A DNA stretch of 34,032 nucleotides from Candidatus Krumholzibacteriia bacterium (GCA_029863355.1 JAOTVO010000001.1:1-34032), one strand, 5' to 3'. Counted from the first letter of the stretch, positions 16,449-24,280 are shown. Program-made: numbers and translations. The notes: generated by a model not told the origin, from the letters alone.

Positions 16449-18690
16449 GACCTGCCGGCTGACATGCGTTCTCTGCGCGGTGGTCGTGGCCTTGTCGCTG
16501 GTGCCGGCGGCGGCCCGCGAGTCCAGCGACACCGGCGGCGAGGAGCGTCGCAAGATCGGCCTCGCGCTGAGCGGCGGCGGCGCGCGCGGCGCGGCGCACA
16601 TTGGCGTACTCAAGATTCTCGAAGAGTACCGCATACCAATCGATTACATTTCCGGCACCAGTATGGGTGCGATCGTTGGCGGCCTGTATGCGTCGGGCAT
16701 GTCGACCGGCGAGCTGGAGACGCTGATCTCCGAAGTGGACTGGGCGGACGCCTTCGTCGACCGGATCCCACGCGAGGACCGCTCGTTCCGACGCAAGCGC
16801 GACGACGACCTCTACCTGGTCAAGAACAAGCCCGGCGTGACCCCCGGCGGCTTCCAGTTTCCCCTGGGCATACTCGACGCCCAGAAGGTCGACCTGCTGC
16901 TGAAGAAGTACACGCTGCCGGTGGTAACGGTCCGTGATTTCGACGACCTGAGCATCCCCTACCGGGCGGTCGCGACCGACATCGCGACGGGGGAAGCGGT
17001 GGTGATCGGCCACGGCGACTTGGCGCTGGCGATGCGCGCGAGCATGTCGATCCCAGTGGTGTTTGCACCGAGGGAGATCGACGGCAGACTGCTGATCGAC
17101 GGGGGCGTCGCCAGCAACCTGCCGATCGACGTGGTGCGCCGGATGGGTGCCGACGTCGTAATAGCCGTCGACATCAGTACGCCTCTTGCGGAGCGCGAGG
17201 AGATCCGGTCGGTACTGGCCGCCACCGACCAGCTGTTGATCATTCTGACGCGTCGTAACACCGACGAGCAGATCGCGGCACTCACGGACGACGACATCCT
17301 CATCCGGCCCGACCTGGGAGACATTGCGGCGTCGTCTTTCGACCGCGCGGTCGAAGCGGTCCCCGCCGGCGTCACCGCTGCCGAGTCGGCCCTCGAGCGG
17401 CTCGAAAGGCTGTCGGTATCCAACGACATCTACCGTGCGCACTTGGCCGCGCGCGCGCGCGGCACCCCCGCGCCCCCAGTGATCGACGAGGTCCGAATCA
17501 TCAACAACTCGCGCCTTTCGGACGGCGTGATCGCCGCGCGGCTCACTATCAAGGTCGGCCAGACCCTCGACGTCACCCGTCTCGAACGCGACCTGAATCA
17601 GATATACGGCCTGGAAATATTCGAATCGGTCTACTACGACATCACGATCGAGTCGGACCGCACGGTGCTCACGATCACCGCGCGCGAGGCGTCACGGGGA
17701 CCGAACTACCTGCAGCTCGGTGTGGCGGTATTCGAGGACTACGAAGGCCCCAACTTCAACGTCGCCGCCGCGTTCATCCGCACGCCCATCAACGGCCTGG
17801 GCGGCGAGTGGCGCACCGGCATCCAGATTGGCCAGGAGCCCAACGTCTTTACCGAGTTGCATCAACCGATCGACCACAAGCTCCGCAAGTACATCCACTT
17901 GCTGGTCTTCGCCGGCGAGCGGGCGATGAACGTGTTCGACGACGAAGGCCGCAAGCTCACCGAGTGGAACAGGCGGAGTTATGGCGGCTACGCTGCCTTC
18001 GGTCGTGAGTTGGGCACGTGGGGCGACGTCCGTGCCGGCGTCCTCCGCGAAAGCGGGACTATGAAGGTACAGGTGGGCGACCCGTCGCTGACCGACAGGG
18101 ACTTCGATACCGGAGACGCGTTCGTGCAGTTCTACGTGGACGAGCTGGACGACGTGGGCTTCCCGCGCAGCGGAGGCCACTTCCGGGTGCGGGTCAAGGC
18201 CGGCCTGGAGGCGTTGGGCTCGGACGCCGAATACGAGCAGGGCGAGGTCGATGGATCCCTCGCGTACACGCGGGGACGCTACACCGGCTTGTTTGGCGGC
18301 TCGTTCGGCACCACCCGCGACAGCGACGCGCCGCTCCAGAGTCGGTTTCTCCTGGGAGGATTCACCCGGCTGTCCGGCCTGGAGCACGACGAAATCGGCG
18401 GCCAGCACGCCGCACTGCTGTACGCCATCTTCTACCGACGCATGTGGAACTCGACGCTGCTGCCCGCATACCTGGGCGCATCGGTCGAGTACGGCAACGT
18501 GTTCGAAGAGAGGAGCGAGATCGCGTTCGACCGCGGTATCGCAGCCGGCAGCGCGTTTTTCGCCGTCGACACCCTTATCGGCCCGATATACGTCGGTTAC
18601 GGCTTCGCCGAGGGCGGCCGCCGGAACTACTATCTATTCCTGGGCCTGCCGCCCAGCCGCCAGCGATCGACAACACCTATTCTATTCTGA
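16438..18690 (+). CDS. Patatin-like phospholipase fused to POTRA and Omp85-type barrel (type Vd-like)
   Basis: A 750-residue protein. A signal peptide (about residues 1-26) precedes a patatin lipase domain (about 38-320) with the oxyanion motif GLALSGGGARGAAHIG, nucleophile Ser75 in SGTSMG and catalytic Asp221 in IDGGVASN. A POTRA-like segment (about 345-420, IDEVRIINNSRLSDGVIAARL ... GLEIFESVYYDI) leads to a barrel (about 425-750) ending in PILF. The order matches PlpD-type type Vd secretion, in which the lipase is exported by its own barrel. ATG 16438 is chosen because it gives the signal peptide directly; TTG 16420 is an in-frame alternative. The ribosome-binding site is weak and the start overlaps the PorT-like gene. 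The lipase dyad is intact. Confidence 0.87.
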   Translation: MRSKTCRLTCVLCAVVVALSLVPAAARESSDTGGEERRKIGLALSGGGARGAAHIGVLKILEEYRIPIDYISGTSMGAIVGGLYASGMSTGELETLISEVDWADAFVDRIPREDRSFRRKRDDDLYLVKNKPGVTPGGFQFPLGILDAQKVDLLLKKYTLPVVTVRDFDDLSIPYRAVATDIATGEAVVIGHGDLALAMRASMSIPVVFAPREIDGRLLIDGGVASNLPIDVVRRMGADVVIAVDISTPLAEREEIRSVLAATDQLLIILTRRNTDEQIAALTDDDILIRPDLGDIAASSFDRAVEAVPAGVTAAESALERLERLSVSNDIYRAHLAARARGTPAPPVIDEVRIINNSRLSDGVIAARLTIKVGQTLDVTRLERDLNQIYGLEIFESVYYDITIESDRTVLTITAREASRGPNYLQLGVAVFEDYEGPNFNVAAAFIRTPINGLGGEWRTGIQIGQEPNVFTELHQPIDHKLRKYIHLLVFAGERAMNVFDDEGRKLTEWNRRSYGGYAAFGRELGTWGDVRAGVLRESGTMKVQVGDPSLTDRDFDTGDAFVQFYVDELDDVGFPRSGGHFRVRVKAGLEALGSDAEYEQGEVDGSLAYTRGRYTGLFGGSFGTTRDSDAPLQSRFLLGGFTRLSGLEHDEIGGQHAALLYAIFYRRMWNSTLLPAYLGASVEYGNVFEERSEIAFDRGIAAGSAFFAVDTLIGPIYVGYGFAEGGRRNYYLFLGLPPSRQRSTTPILF

Positions 18691-19114
18691 ACGTACCGGG
18701 AGCGGTTAGTGGTGCGCCTGTATCTGGATCCCACGTTATATAGCCGCTGGCGTGCACTTTTCGACCAATCAGATGCGACCATTCCGGCGCCGCTTCTGTC
18801 ACTACACCGTTCATCCTGTATTTGCTGTTGGGGCTGACGACACCTTCGTCAGTCCCTCTCAAGATCGTGCCGCCTTGGTCCGTGATCCACCATTCTTCCT
18901 CGAAGTGGTACGCCATTCCTGCTTCCTTACCCCCTATATTGGAAAAGAAGATCTCTCCAGAGATGTCTCCGGTAATGGTCCCTCTCCATATAGGATTCGG
19001 CTCATAGTAGTTCAGCTCCATCTGACCTATTAGAGGTGATTGGACCTGTGCTGTTCCTGGCAGCAGTAATACCAGCGTGAAAGCCAATGCCGGCACTAAA
19101 ACCAGCTTTTTCAC
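18677..19114 (-). CDS. Orphan secreted hypothetical protein
   Basis: I recognise no family. The 145-residue product has a clear signal peptide (MKKLVLVPALAFTLVLLLPG, cleavage near TAQVQS) and a small polar mature part with YYEPNPIWRGTITGDISGE, GMAYHFEEEWWITDQGG and a closing HASGYITWDPDTGAP, which looks like a compact all-beta domain. GTG 19114 is chosen over GTG 19123 because GGAAGGA then lies 10 nt upstream and the signal peptide starts with MKK. The gene has visibly lower G+C and different codon use from its neighbours. It overlaps the end of the patatin-barrel gene by 14 bases, tail to tail. A -10-like TATACT (minus strand, 19251-19246) is a weak promoter candidate. Confidence 0.65.
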   Translation of the reverse strand: MKKLVLVPALAFTLVLLLPGTAQVQSPLIGQMELNYYEPNPIWRGTITGDISGEIFFSNIGGKEAGMAYHFEEEWWITDQGGTILRGTDEGVVSPNSKYRMNGVVTEAAPEWSHLIGRKVHASGYITWDPDTGAPLTAPGTFRIE

Positions 19115-19312
19115 ATCAATCACGTCCTTCCGGTTAACGGATTCACGGAAACAAAAGAGAGAAGTAACGGAGGCAGCGGCGCAGGAGCACGGCAGGCTCC
19201 TCTCGGCGAGAATGGATACAAACGTTATCTTCGCCTCGGCGGGCCAGTATAGTCAATGATGCGTTGGAATCATTTCGTGTCGAAAAGCTGATTATCCGTA
19301 GTCATGTGTCGA

Positions 19313-19341
19313 TTGATTGGACGCGGATTGCGTGCTACTCT
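19313..19341 (+). promoter_or_regulatory. Promoter-like pair upstream of the decayed lipoprotein start
   Basis: TTGATT (19313-19318) and TACTCT (19336-19341) are 17 bp apart. Transcription would start near 19348, giving a leader of about 70 nt to the ATG at 19421, which has its own GGGAGG site. It may survive from the gene that has decayed, or help drive the moa operon. Confidence 0.35.
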
Positions 19342-19420
19342 GCGTCTGAACGAGGCGTGCGGCGGACGACACCATTCTACCGGGGGCACATCCGCCTAGG
19401 CCCATACCGGGAGGTTTTCC

Positions 19421-19630
19421 ATGCGAAAACTTTCCGTTATCGCGGTATCTTCTCTCCTGTTCCTGATGGCCGGTTACGGGCGGGGAATGATGCGATGCGC
19501 CCCGACTGTCGGACGTCCCGAAGGCAAGGTGCGATTGCGCGACCAGGCGTTGAAAACGGGCCGGGTGCGTGGTAGAGTCAACATACATAGTCTAAACGTT
19601 CTCCGATTTCGGGCTCCTACAGCGCCCTAG
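19421..19630 (+). pseudogene. Remnant of a lipoprotein gene
   Basis: A 69-codon frame begins with GGGAGG 6 nt before ATG and an excellent signal sequence, MRKLSVIAVSSLLFLMAGYG. The position where a lipobox would read LMAGC holds Tyr (TAC), one transition away from Cys (TGC). After about residue 22 the sequence becomes Arg-rich and featureless, and the frame runs through the moaA promoter (19550-19578) and the first leader hairpin. I read this as the 5' end of a former lipoprotein gene whose body is lost. It could instead be a real small secreted peptide; no related sequence is present in the window to decide. Confidence 0.35.
19550..19578 (+). promoter_or_regulatory. Promoter of the molybdenum cofactor operon
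   Basis: TTGAAA (19550-19555) and TAGAGT (19573-19578) are 17 bp apart. Transcription would begin near 19585, leaving a leader of about 137 nt before the moaA start. No other promoter is evident within the operon, whose genes overlap or nearly touch. Confidence 0.55.
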
Positions 19631-19700
19631 CGGCGCCACGGAGCACGAAACGGGGCGGCGCCGGAAACAGCGCCGCCTTCCGAATCGCGGACGACCGCGA
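19613..19700 (+). promoter_or_regulatory. Structured leader of the moa operon (three tandem hairpins)
   Basis: Three stem-loops lie between the promoter and moaA. The first is bipartite: GCTCC (19613-19617) with GGAGC (19640-19644), enclosing GCGCC (19622-19626) with GGCGC (19632-19636). The second is a perfect 8-bp stem, GGCGGCGC (19654-19661) and GCGCCGCC (19670-19677), loop CGGAAACA. The third is TCGCGG (19685-19690) and CCGCGA (19695-19700), loop ACGA, 10 nt before the AAGGAG site. GCGGCGCC occurs in both of the first two hairpins, and either copy could pair with 19670-19676, so alternative folds are possible. Placement and size are those of a cofactor-sensing leader; a match to the known Moco RNA motif could not be verified. 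Confidence 0.45.
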
Positions 19701-19721
19701 CGAATTGAAAAGGAGAAGACC

Positions 19722-20732
19722 GTGGCCTCGAATGTCCAACTCGTGGACCGTTTCGGCCGTCGGGTATCCACGGTTCGAATCTCGCTCACGGACCGCTGCA
19801 ATTTCCGATGTGTTTACTGCATGCCGCCCGAGGGTGTGCCGCTTGAACCCAAGCCAGAGTACCTCACCATAGACGAGCTTGAGCGCGTCGTGCGCCTGAT
19901 GAGTCGGCTCGGTGTCACGCGCTACCGTCTGACCGGCGGTGAGCCGCTCCTGCGCCCCGACATCATCACTATTGTCGAGCGGCTGAGCGCTATCGACACG
20001 GTAAGAGAGCTCTCTGCCACTACCAACGCAAGCCTCTTGCAACGCCTTGCGGCTCCGCTACGGAAGGCGGGTCTGAACCGAATCAATGTCAGCCTCGACA
20101 GCCTCGACATCGAGCGCTTTTCCACCGTTACTCGCACGAAGATGTATCAGCGGGTTCGTGGCGGCATCGAAGCTGCGATCGACGCGGGATTCCCGCTCAA
20201 GATCAACGTGGTCGTCATGACGGGCATGACACCGAGGGAGATTGTGGACTTTGCACGGATGGCCGAGAAGCGCTCGCTCGAAATCCGCTTCCTCGAGTTT
20301 ATGCCGCTGTGCGGATCGGGATGGGGTGCCGAGCGCGTCTTGCCGATTGACCGTGTGCGCGGAGTCGTTCAGGAGCACTTCGAGCTGTCCGAGTTGCCAC
20401 GCACGGACCAGCCGGCGCAGACATTCGCGATTTCGGGGAGCGGCGGCCGGGTCGGATTCATTGCTCCTCTGTCAGAACCGTTTTGTCGGAACTGCTCGCG
20501 TATCCGCATCACCGCCACGGGCCGCATCAGGCCGTGCCTCTTTTCGGACGTCGAGTACGACCTAGGCCCGCTCGTCAGGGGTGGCGCTTCTGACAAGCAC
20601 GTCATTGCCGCGATACGAGAAGTCGTTTGGAACAAACCGGCCGGAAGCGAATTCAACGACACGCCGTTTCACCCCGGCGAGAGAGAAAGGCGTTCCACGG
20701 CGGGCCCGCTGATCCGCAACATTGGAGGGTGA
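19722..20732 (+). CDS. moaA: GTP 3',8-cyclase
   Basis: A 336-residue radical SAM enzyme that, with MoaC, converts GTP to cyclic pyranopterin monophosphate, the first step of molybdenum cofactor synthesis. The N-terminal 4Fe-4S motif is C26-N-F-R-C30-V-Y-C33 in TDRCNFRCVYCMPPEG, the SAM-binding segment is LTGGEPLLRPD, and the C-terminal cluster cysteines are C255, C258 and C272 in FCRNCSR ... RIRPCLF. The chain ends in the conserved Gly-Gly. The start is GTG 19722 with AAGGAG upstream. It is the first gene of the operon, and the following gene begins one base after its stop. Confidence 0.96.
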   Translation: MASNVQLVDRFGRRVSTVRISLTDRCNFRCVYCMPPEGVPLEPKPEYLTIDELERVVRLMSRLGVTRYRLTGGEPLLRPDIITIVERLSAIDTVRELSATTNASLLQRLAAPLRKAGLNRINVSLDSLDIERFSTVTRTKMYQRVRGGIEAAIDAGFPLKINVVVMTGMTPREIVDFARMAEKRSLEIRFLEFMPLCGSGWGAERVLPIDRVRGVVQEHFELSELPRTDQPAQTFAISGSGGRVGFIAPLSEPFCRNCSRIRITATGRIRPCLFSDVEYDLGPLVRGGASDKHVIAAIREVVWNKPAGSEFNDTPFHPGERERRSTAGPLIRNIGG

Positions 20733-20733
20733 G

Positions 20734-21636
20734 ATGAAGTCCGTCACTTCGAAAACCACTACGCTTCGGCGAGCCACCGCCTCGGCACGCGTCAATGCGT
20801 CGCCCGAATCGATCCGGCGCCTGCAAGCCAACGACCTTCCCAAGAAAGACGTGCTCGTTGTCGCGCAAGTGGCGGCGGTGGCCGCGGCCAAGAAGACGCC
20901 CGACATCATTCCTTACTGTCACCCACTCCCCATCGACGCTGTCGACGTTTCATTCGACGTTGCCGACGATCACGTCATGATTACAGTTTCGGTAGAGGCG
21001 ATCTGGAAAACGGGGGTCGAGATGGAGGCGCTGACAGCGGCGAGCGTTGCAGCGCTCACCATCTACGACATGCTCAAGCCCGTGGACAAGAACATCGAGA
21101 TCACGTCGATTCGGCTGGATTTCAAGCGCGGCGGCAAGACGGAATTTCGGGATCGCCCGCCGATACAGTTTACGGCGGCGGTCATCGTCACGTCGGATGG
21201 TGTCGAGGAAGGCAAGCGCGAGGACCGATCGGGAGTCTTCATCAGGGAAAGGCTCGAGTCGCTTGGGATCACGCCTGCATACGAAATCCTTCCCGACGAC
21301 GAAGAACTCATCATTGAGGCGCTGCGCTCGTTCATAGCGCAGGAGACGGACCTGGTTGTGACCGCGGGAGGAACCGGGTTGGGTCCGCGCGACGTGACGG
21401 TTGAAGCTACGCGCAAGGTGATTGAACGCGAGATTCCCGGAATTGCCGAGGCGGCCCGCGCGCACGGGCAGGCGCGCACGCCCTATGCAATGCTGTCGCG
21501 CGGGCTGGCGGGTATCAGCGGCCGCACGATTATCATTAATTTACCGGGATCGTTGAAGGGCACAGAGGAATCACTGGACGCACTCTTCCCCGCGCTGCTT
21601 CACGCTTACCCAATGATTCGTGGGGGTGGGCACTGA
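20734..21636 (+). CDS. Bifunctional MoaC-MoaB fusion protein
   Basis: A 300-residue fusion. Residues 1-138 are cyclic pyranopterin monophosphate synthase MoaC (LPKKDVLVVAQVAAVAAAKKTPDIIPYCHPLP, GVEMEALTAASVAALTIYDMLK, SIRLDFKRGGK). Residues 145-300 are a MoaB/MogA molybdopterin adenylyltransferase domain with TAGGTGLGPRDVT (210-222), SRGLAGISGRTIIINLPGSLKG and a C-terminal LLHAYPMI. There is almost no linker. MoaC follows MoaA in the pathway, while MoaB/MogA adenylylates molybdopterin before MoeA inserts the metal, so one chain serves an early and a late step. The MoaC part lacks the usual first dozen residues before MVDVS. ATG 20734 is chosen because GGAGG lies 5 nt upstream; TTG 20722 is less likely. 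No separate moaC or mogA is present. Confidence 0.92.
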   Translation: MKSVTSKTTTLRRATASARVNASPESIRRLQANDLPKKDVLVVAQVAAVAAAKKTPDIIPYCHPLPIDAVDVSFDVADDHVMITVSVEAIWKTGVEMEALTAASVAALTIYDMLKPVDKNIEITSIRLDFKRGGKTEFRDRPPIQFTAAVIVTSDGVEEGKREDRSGVFIRERLESLGITPAYEILPDDEELIIEALRSFIAQETDLVVTAGGTGLGPRDVTVEATRKVIEREIPGIAEAARAHGQARTPYAMLSRGLAGISGRTIIINLPGSLKGTEESLDALFPALLHAYPMIRGGGH

Positions 21637-22385
21637 TGGAAACGCTCCCGTTCTGGCTGCCGTTACTCTTCTTTTTGATCGCGGCGTTCTACGCGACCGT
21701 GGGTTTTGGTGGGGGGTCGTCGTACCTTGCCGTGCTCGCGTTGATCGGTCTTCCGTACACGACAATTCCGCAAACGGCGCTCGTGTGTAACCTCGTCGTC
21801 AGCGGTGGGGGCGTGTGGCATTTTCATAGAGAACGTCATCTCGAGTGGCGCCGCGTTTTGCCGCTCGTGGCTCTGTCTGTACCCATGGCTTATCTTGGCG
21901 GTCGAGTACCCATCGGCAAGCAGGTGTTCCTGCTCTTGTTGGGCGTCTCTTTGTTTATCGCCGGCACGCGAATGTTTCTCCCGCTGGGACGCGGCGGCTT
22001 GTTGTCGTCGATTTCAACGCGCGCGATGTGGCTCGTGGGCCTGCCGCTGGGCGCCACCCTGGGATTCCTCGCAGGCATCGTGGGTATCGGCGGCGGGATA
22101 TTTCTCGCGCCGTTACTAATACTGACGGGGTGGGGCGACGCACGCGCGACGGCCGCCGCGTCATCCGTATTTATCCTGGTGAACTCCACCGCCGGCCTTG
22201 CCGGTCAGTTGGCCAAAGGAGTTTATCTCGACGCCATGATTCTCCCGCTGGTTCTGGCCGTCTTTCTCGGGGGGCAGATTGGCTCCCGACTGGGATCCTA
22301 CGAGCTCAGCGTCGTCCGCGTGCAGCGCCTGATCGGAGCGCTGATTCTGCTTGTGTCGGTGAGAGTTCTTTTGGGGGCGGCATGA
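21636..22385 (+). CDS. TSUP family (TauE/SafE) membrane transporter
   Basis: A 249-residue polytopic membrane protein of the TSUP (TauE/SafE) family, with the two internally repeated glycine motifs, YATVGFGGGSSYLAVLALIGL near residue 20 and GFLAGIVGIGGGIFLAPLLIL near residue 145, and seven to eight hydrophobic helices. Characterised relatives move sulfite, sulfoacetate or other organosulfur anions. Here it sits inside the molybdenum cofactor operon: its ATG overlaps the moaC-moaB stop by one base, and its stop overlaps the moeA start as ATGA. This suggests a linked job, such as moving a sulfur oxyanion for a molybdoenzyme or an oxyanion related to molybdate. The direction and substrate are inferred and untested. 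Confidence 0.85.
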   Translation: METLPFWLPLLFFLIAAFYATVGFGGGSSYLAVLALIGLPYTTIPQTALVCNLVVSGGGVWHFHRERHLEWRRVLPLVALSVPMAYLGGRVPIGKQVFLLLLGVSLFIAGTRMFLPLGRGGLLSSISTRAMWLVGLPLGATLGFLAGIVGIGGGIFLAPLLILTGWGDARATAAASSVFILVNSTAGLAGQLAKGVYLDAMILPLVLAVFLGGQIGSRLGSYELSVVRVQRLIGALILLVSVRVLLGAA

Positions 22386-23608
22386 TCACTCCCCAACAGG
22401 CCATGCGTCACGTCGCGAGTCGTTGCGTACCGCTCGACGCGACAACCGTCCCGCTCGATCTGGCGCTGGGGCACGCGCTCGCGGAGAACATACGCACGCC
22501 GTTTCCGCTGCCGCGCTTCGATAACTCGGCCATGGACGGTTTTGCGGTGAGGTCCCATGACGCGGCCGCGGCCGCTTCCGGGAAGCCGGTCCGGCTGACA
22601 ATCAAGAGCACCGTGTACGCCGGTGCGCGAAAAGGCACGCTGAGAAGCGGGCAAGCCTGCCGCATCATGACGGGTGCAATGCTGCCGCGAGGCGCCGACG
22701 CCGTGATCCCGGTGGAAGATGTACTCGTCGATGCAGGCGCACTCGTAATCGAAGCACCCGTCGAAAAGTACCGGCACGTCCGCCGGCGGGGCGAAGAGGT
22801 TCGCGCGGGTGCGCGGATTCTGAAGAAAGGCACCTTGATCCACCCCGGTGTCATAGCGTGTTTGGCATCGGTAGGCAGAAACGACGTCTTGGTGGTGCGG
22901 CGCCCGCGTGTGGCGGTGATCGCGACGGGAGACGAAACGGTATCACCGGGTGGGGCGCTCGATGACGGGCAGATCTACGACAGCAACTCCCACATGCTGA
23001 CCGCGATGCTGCACCAAATGGGCATCCGGCCCTCACGCGTGCGATCCGTGGGCGACCGGCGAAGCGCACTGCTGAGCGCGGTTCGATCGGCGCTGGATCG
23101 GTGCGACGTGCTGGTCACGTCCGGAGGTGTGTCGGTCGGCGAGCATGATTTTCTGCGGTCCGTGTTCGACGAGCTGGGGGTGGAGGAAGTATTCTGGCGA
23201 GTAAGTCAGAAACCCGGCAAGCCGCTCTACTTCGGCGTGCGCGATCGAAAGTACGTGTTCGGGCTCCCCGGAAACCCCGCCAGCGCGTTTGTGTGTTTCT
23301 ACGTCTACGTATACGCCGCGTTGGAAAGACTCTCGGGAATGGAAGAGCACGCCGGCCTGGTCGAGGAGCAGCGCGCGATCACCGACGCATTCACCGCCGA
23401 TGGCAAGCGCTGGCTTCTCCTGCGCGGCCAAAACCGGGACGAGCACACGGGCCGGGTGATTCGGCTCCCCAGACAAGCGTCGCACATGGTCACGACTCTC
23501 GCCGACACCGACTGTTTGATTGTCGTGCCGGGCGACGGCGCGCGCGTTCGCCGGGGCCAAACACTTCCCACGCTGCGCCTTCCGCACGCAAAGGAGAAGC
23601 ACAGGTGA
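22382..23608 (+). CDS. moeA: Molybdopterin molybdenumtransferase MoeA
   Basis: A 408-residue MoeA, which inserts molybdate into adenylylated molybdopterin. Hallmarks in order are PLPRFDNSAMDGFAVRS, GQACRIMTGAMLPRGADAVIPVED, RRRGEEVRAGARIL, VAVIATGDETVSPG, YDSNSHMLTAMLHQMG, VLVTSGGVSVGEHDF, QKPGKPLYFG and GLPGNPASAFVCF. The C-terminal domain IV is present, so all four domains are complete. ATG 22382 overlaps the transporter stop, and the longer upstream frame lies inside the transporter gene. The stop overlaps the moaD start as GTGA. Confidence 0.95.
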   Translation: MITPQQAMRHVASRCVPLDATTVPLDLALGHALAENIRTPFPLPRFDNSAMDGFAVRSHDAAAAASGKPVRLTIKSTVYAGARKGTLRSGQACRIMTGAMLPRGADAVIPVEDVLVDAGALVIEAPVEKYRHVRRRGEEVRAGARILKKGTLIHPGVIACLASVGRNDVLVVRRPRVAVIATGDETVSPGGALDDGQIYDSNSHMLTAMLHQMGIRPSRVRSVGDRRSALLSAVRSALDRCDVLVTSGGVSVGEHDFLRSVFDELGVEEVFWRVSQKPGKPLYFGVRDRKYVFGLPGNPASAFVCFYVYVYAALERLSGMEEHAGLVEEQRAITDAFTADGKRWLLLRGQNRDEHTGRVIRLPRQASHMVTTLADTDCLIVVPGDGARVRRGQTLPTLRLPHAKEKHR

Positions 23609-23850
23609 GAATCGACGTGTTGTTGTTCGCGCGGCTCCGGGACGTGATCAGCGCCGATCACCTAGAGTTCGAGGTGGAGGAAGGGACCACGGTGTCACAG
23701 TTGGCGGAGAAGCTCATGGCATCGCGAGGCGACGAGCGCGTCAGAGGTTTGCCACTTCGCTATGCCGTGGACGAGACATTTGTTCCCGGCGATTATCGTT
23801 TGCGCGACGGAGACAGCGTCGCCCTGATCCCGCCCGTATCCGGAGGTTGA
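23605..23850 (+). CDS. moaD: Molybdopterin synthase small subunit MoaD
   Basis: An 81-residue ubiquitin-fold protein, IDVLLFARLRDVI at the start and DGDSVALIPPVSGG at the end. The C-terminal Gly-Gly, which must be exposed for adenylylation and thiocarboxylate formation, is intact. MoaD donates sulfur to the pterin within the MoaD2-MoaE2 synthase. The start is the GTG at 23605, overlapping the moeA stop as GTGA, with AAGGAG 8 nt upstream; longer frames run through moeA. No moeB activating enzyme is in the window, so it must be encoded elsewhere. The length is normal. Confidence 0.93.
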   Translation: MRIDVLLFARLRDVISADHLEFEVEEGTTVSQLAEKLMASRGDERVRGLPLRYAVDETFVPGDYRLRDGDSVALIPPVSGG

Positions 23851-23851
23851 C

Positions 23852-24280
23852 GTGGACGCCCAGAGTACATCGAATGACATGACGGTTGAGATTACGGATG
23901 ACATCATCGATACCGCCGCGTTCGTGGGTGAGCTCCGGCCGGACGGCGGTGCCGTGGTCACGTTTTCCGGCGTCGTACGCAACCACAACGACGGCCGCGA
24001 AGTCGAAGGAATTCACTACGATTGCTACCGTGAGATGGCCCAACGGGAGGGCGAGCGCATCGTCGATGGCATCAAAGAGCAGTTCGACGTGCGGGCCGTG
24101 CGGCTAGTGCACCGCGTGGGGGATCTCAACGTGGGTGAGGTGTCGTTGCTCGTCGTCGTCACCGCGGCCCATCGCGGTGACGCTTTTGCCGCGATCGAGG
24201 CACTCGTGGAGCTGGTGAAGGAACGGATGCCAATCTGGAAAAAGGAGCGCTATGCCGACAAAGAGTCCAAATGGCTCTAA
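23852..24280 (+). CDS. moaE: Molybdopterin synthase catalytic subunit MoaE
   Basis: A 142-residue MoaE. Conserved parts are GAVVTFSGVVRNHNDGREVEGIHYDCYREMAQRE, VHRVGDLNVGEVSLLVVVTAAHRGDAF and the active-site end MPIWKKERYADKESKW with the catalytic lysines. With MoaD it converts cyclic pyranopterin monophosphate to molybdopterin. The start is GTG 23852, with GGAGG ending 5 nt upstream inside the end of moaD. It is the last gene of the operon; the next gene converges from the minus strand after only nine bases, and no terminator hairpin fits in between. Confidence 0.94.
   Translation: MDAQSTSNDMTVEITDDIIDTAAFVGELRPDGGAVVTFSGVVRNHNDGREVEGIHYDCYREMAQREGERIVDGIKEQFDVRAVRLVHRVGDLNVGEVSLLVVVTAAHRGDAFAAIEALVELVKERMPIWKKERYADKESKWL

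Larger units (their letters stand above)
19124..19720. other. Gene-poor, lower-G+C stretch before the molybdenum cofactor operon
   Basis: These roughly 600 bases hold no intact gene. Bases 19124-19312 show no coding pattern or strong repeat. Then come a promoter-like pair at 19313-19341, a decayed lipoprotein start at 19421, a second promoter at 19550-19578, and a leader with three stem-loops up to moaA. Base composition is more A+T-rich than in the flanking operons. The stretch marks the boundary between the outer-membrane gene block and the cofactor operon. Confidence 0.6.

Noticed and set aside
19585..19721. Firm call of the known Moco riboswitch
   Set aside because: Position fits, but the consensus could not be matched from memory; kept as a structured leader of unknown class.
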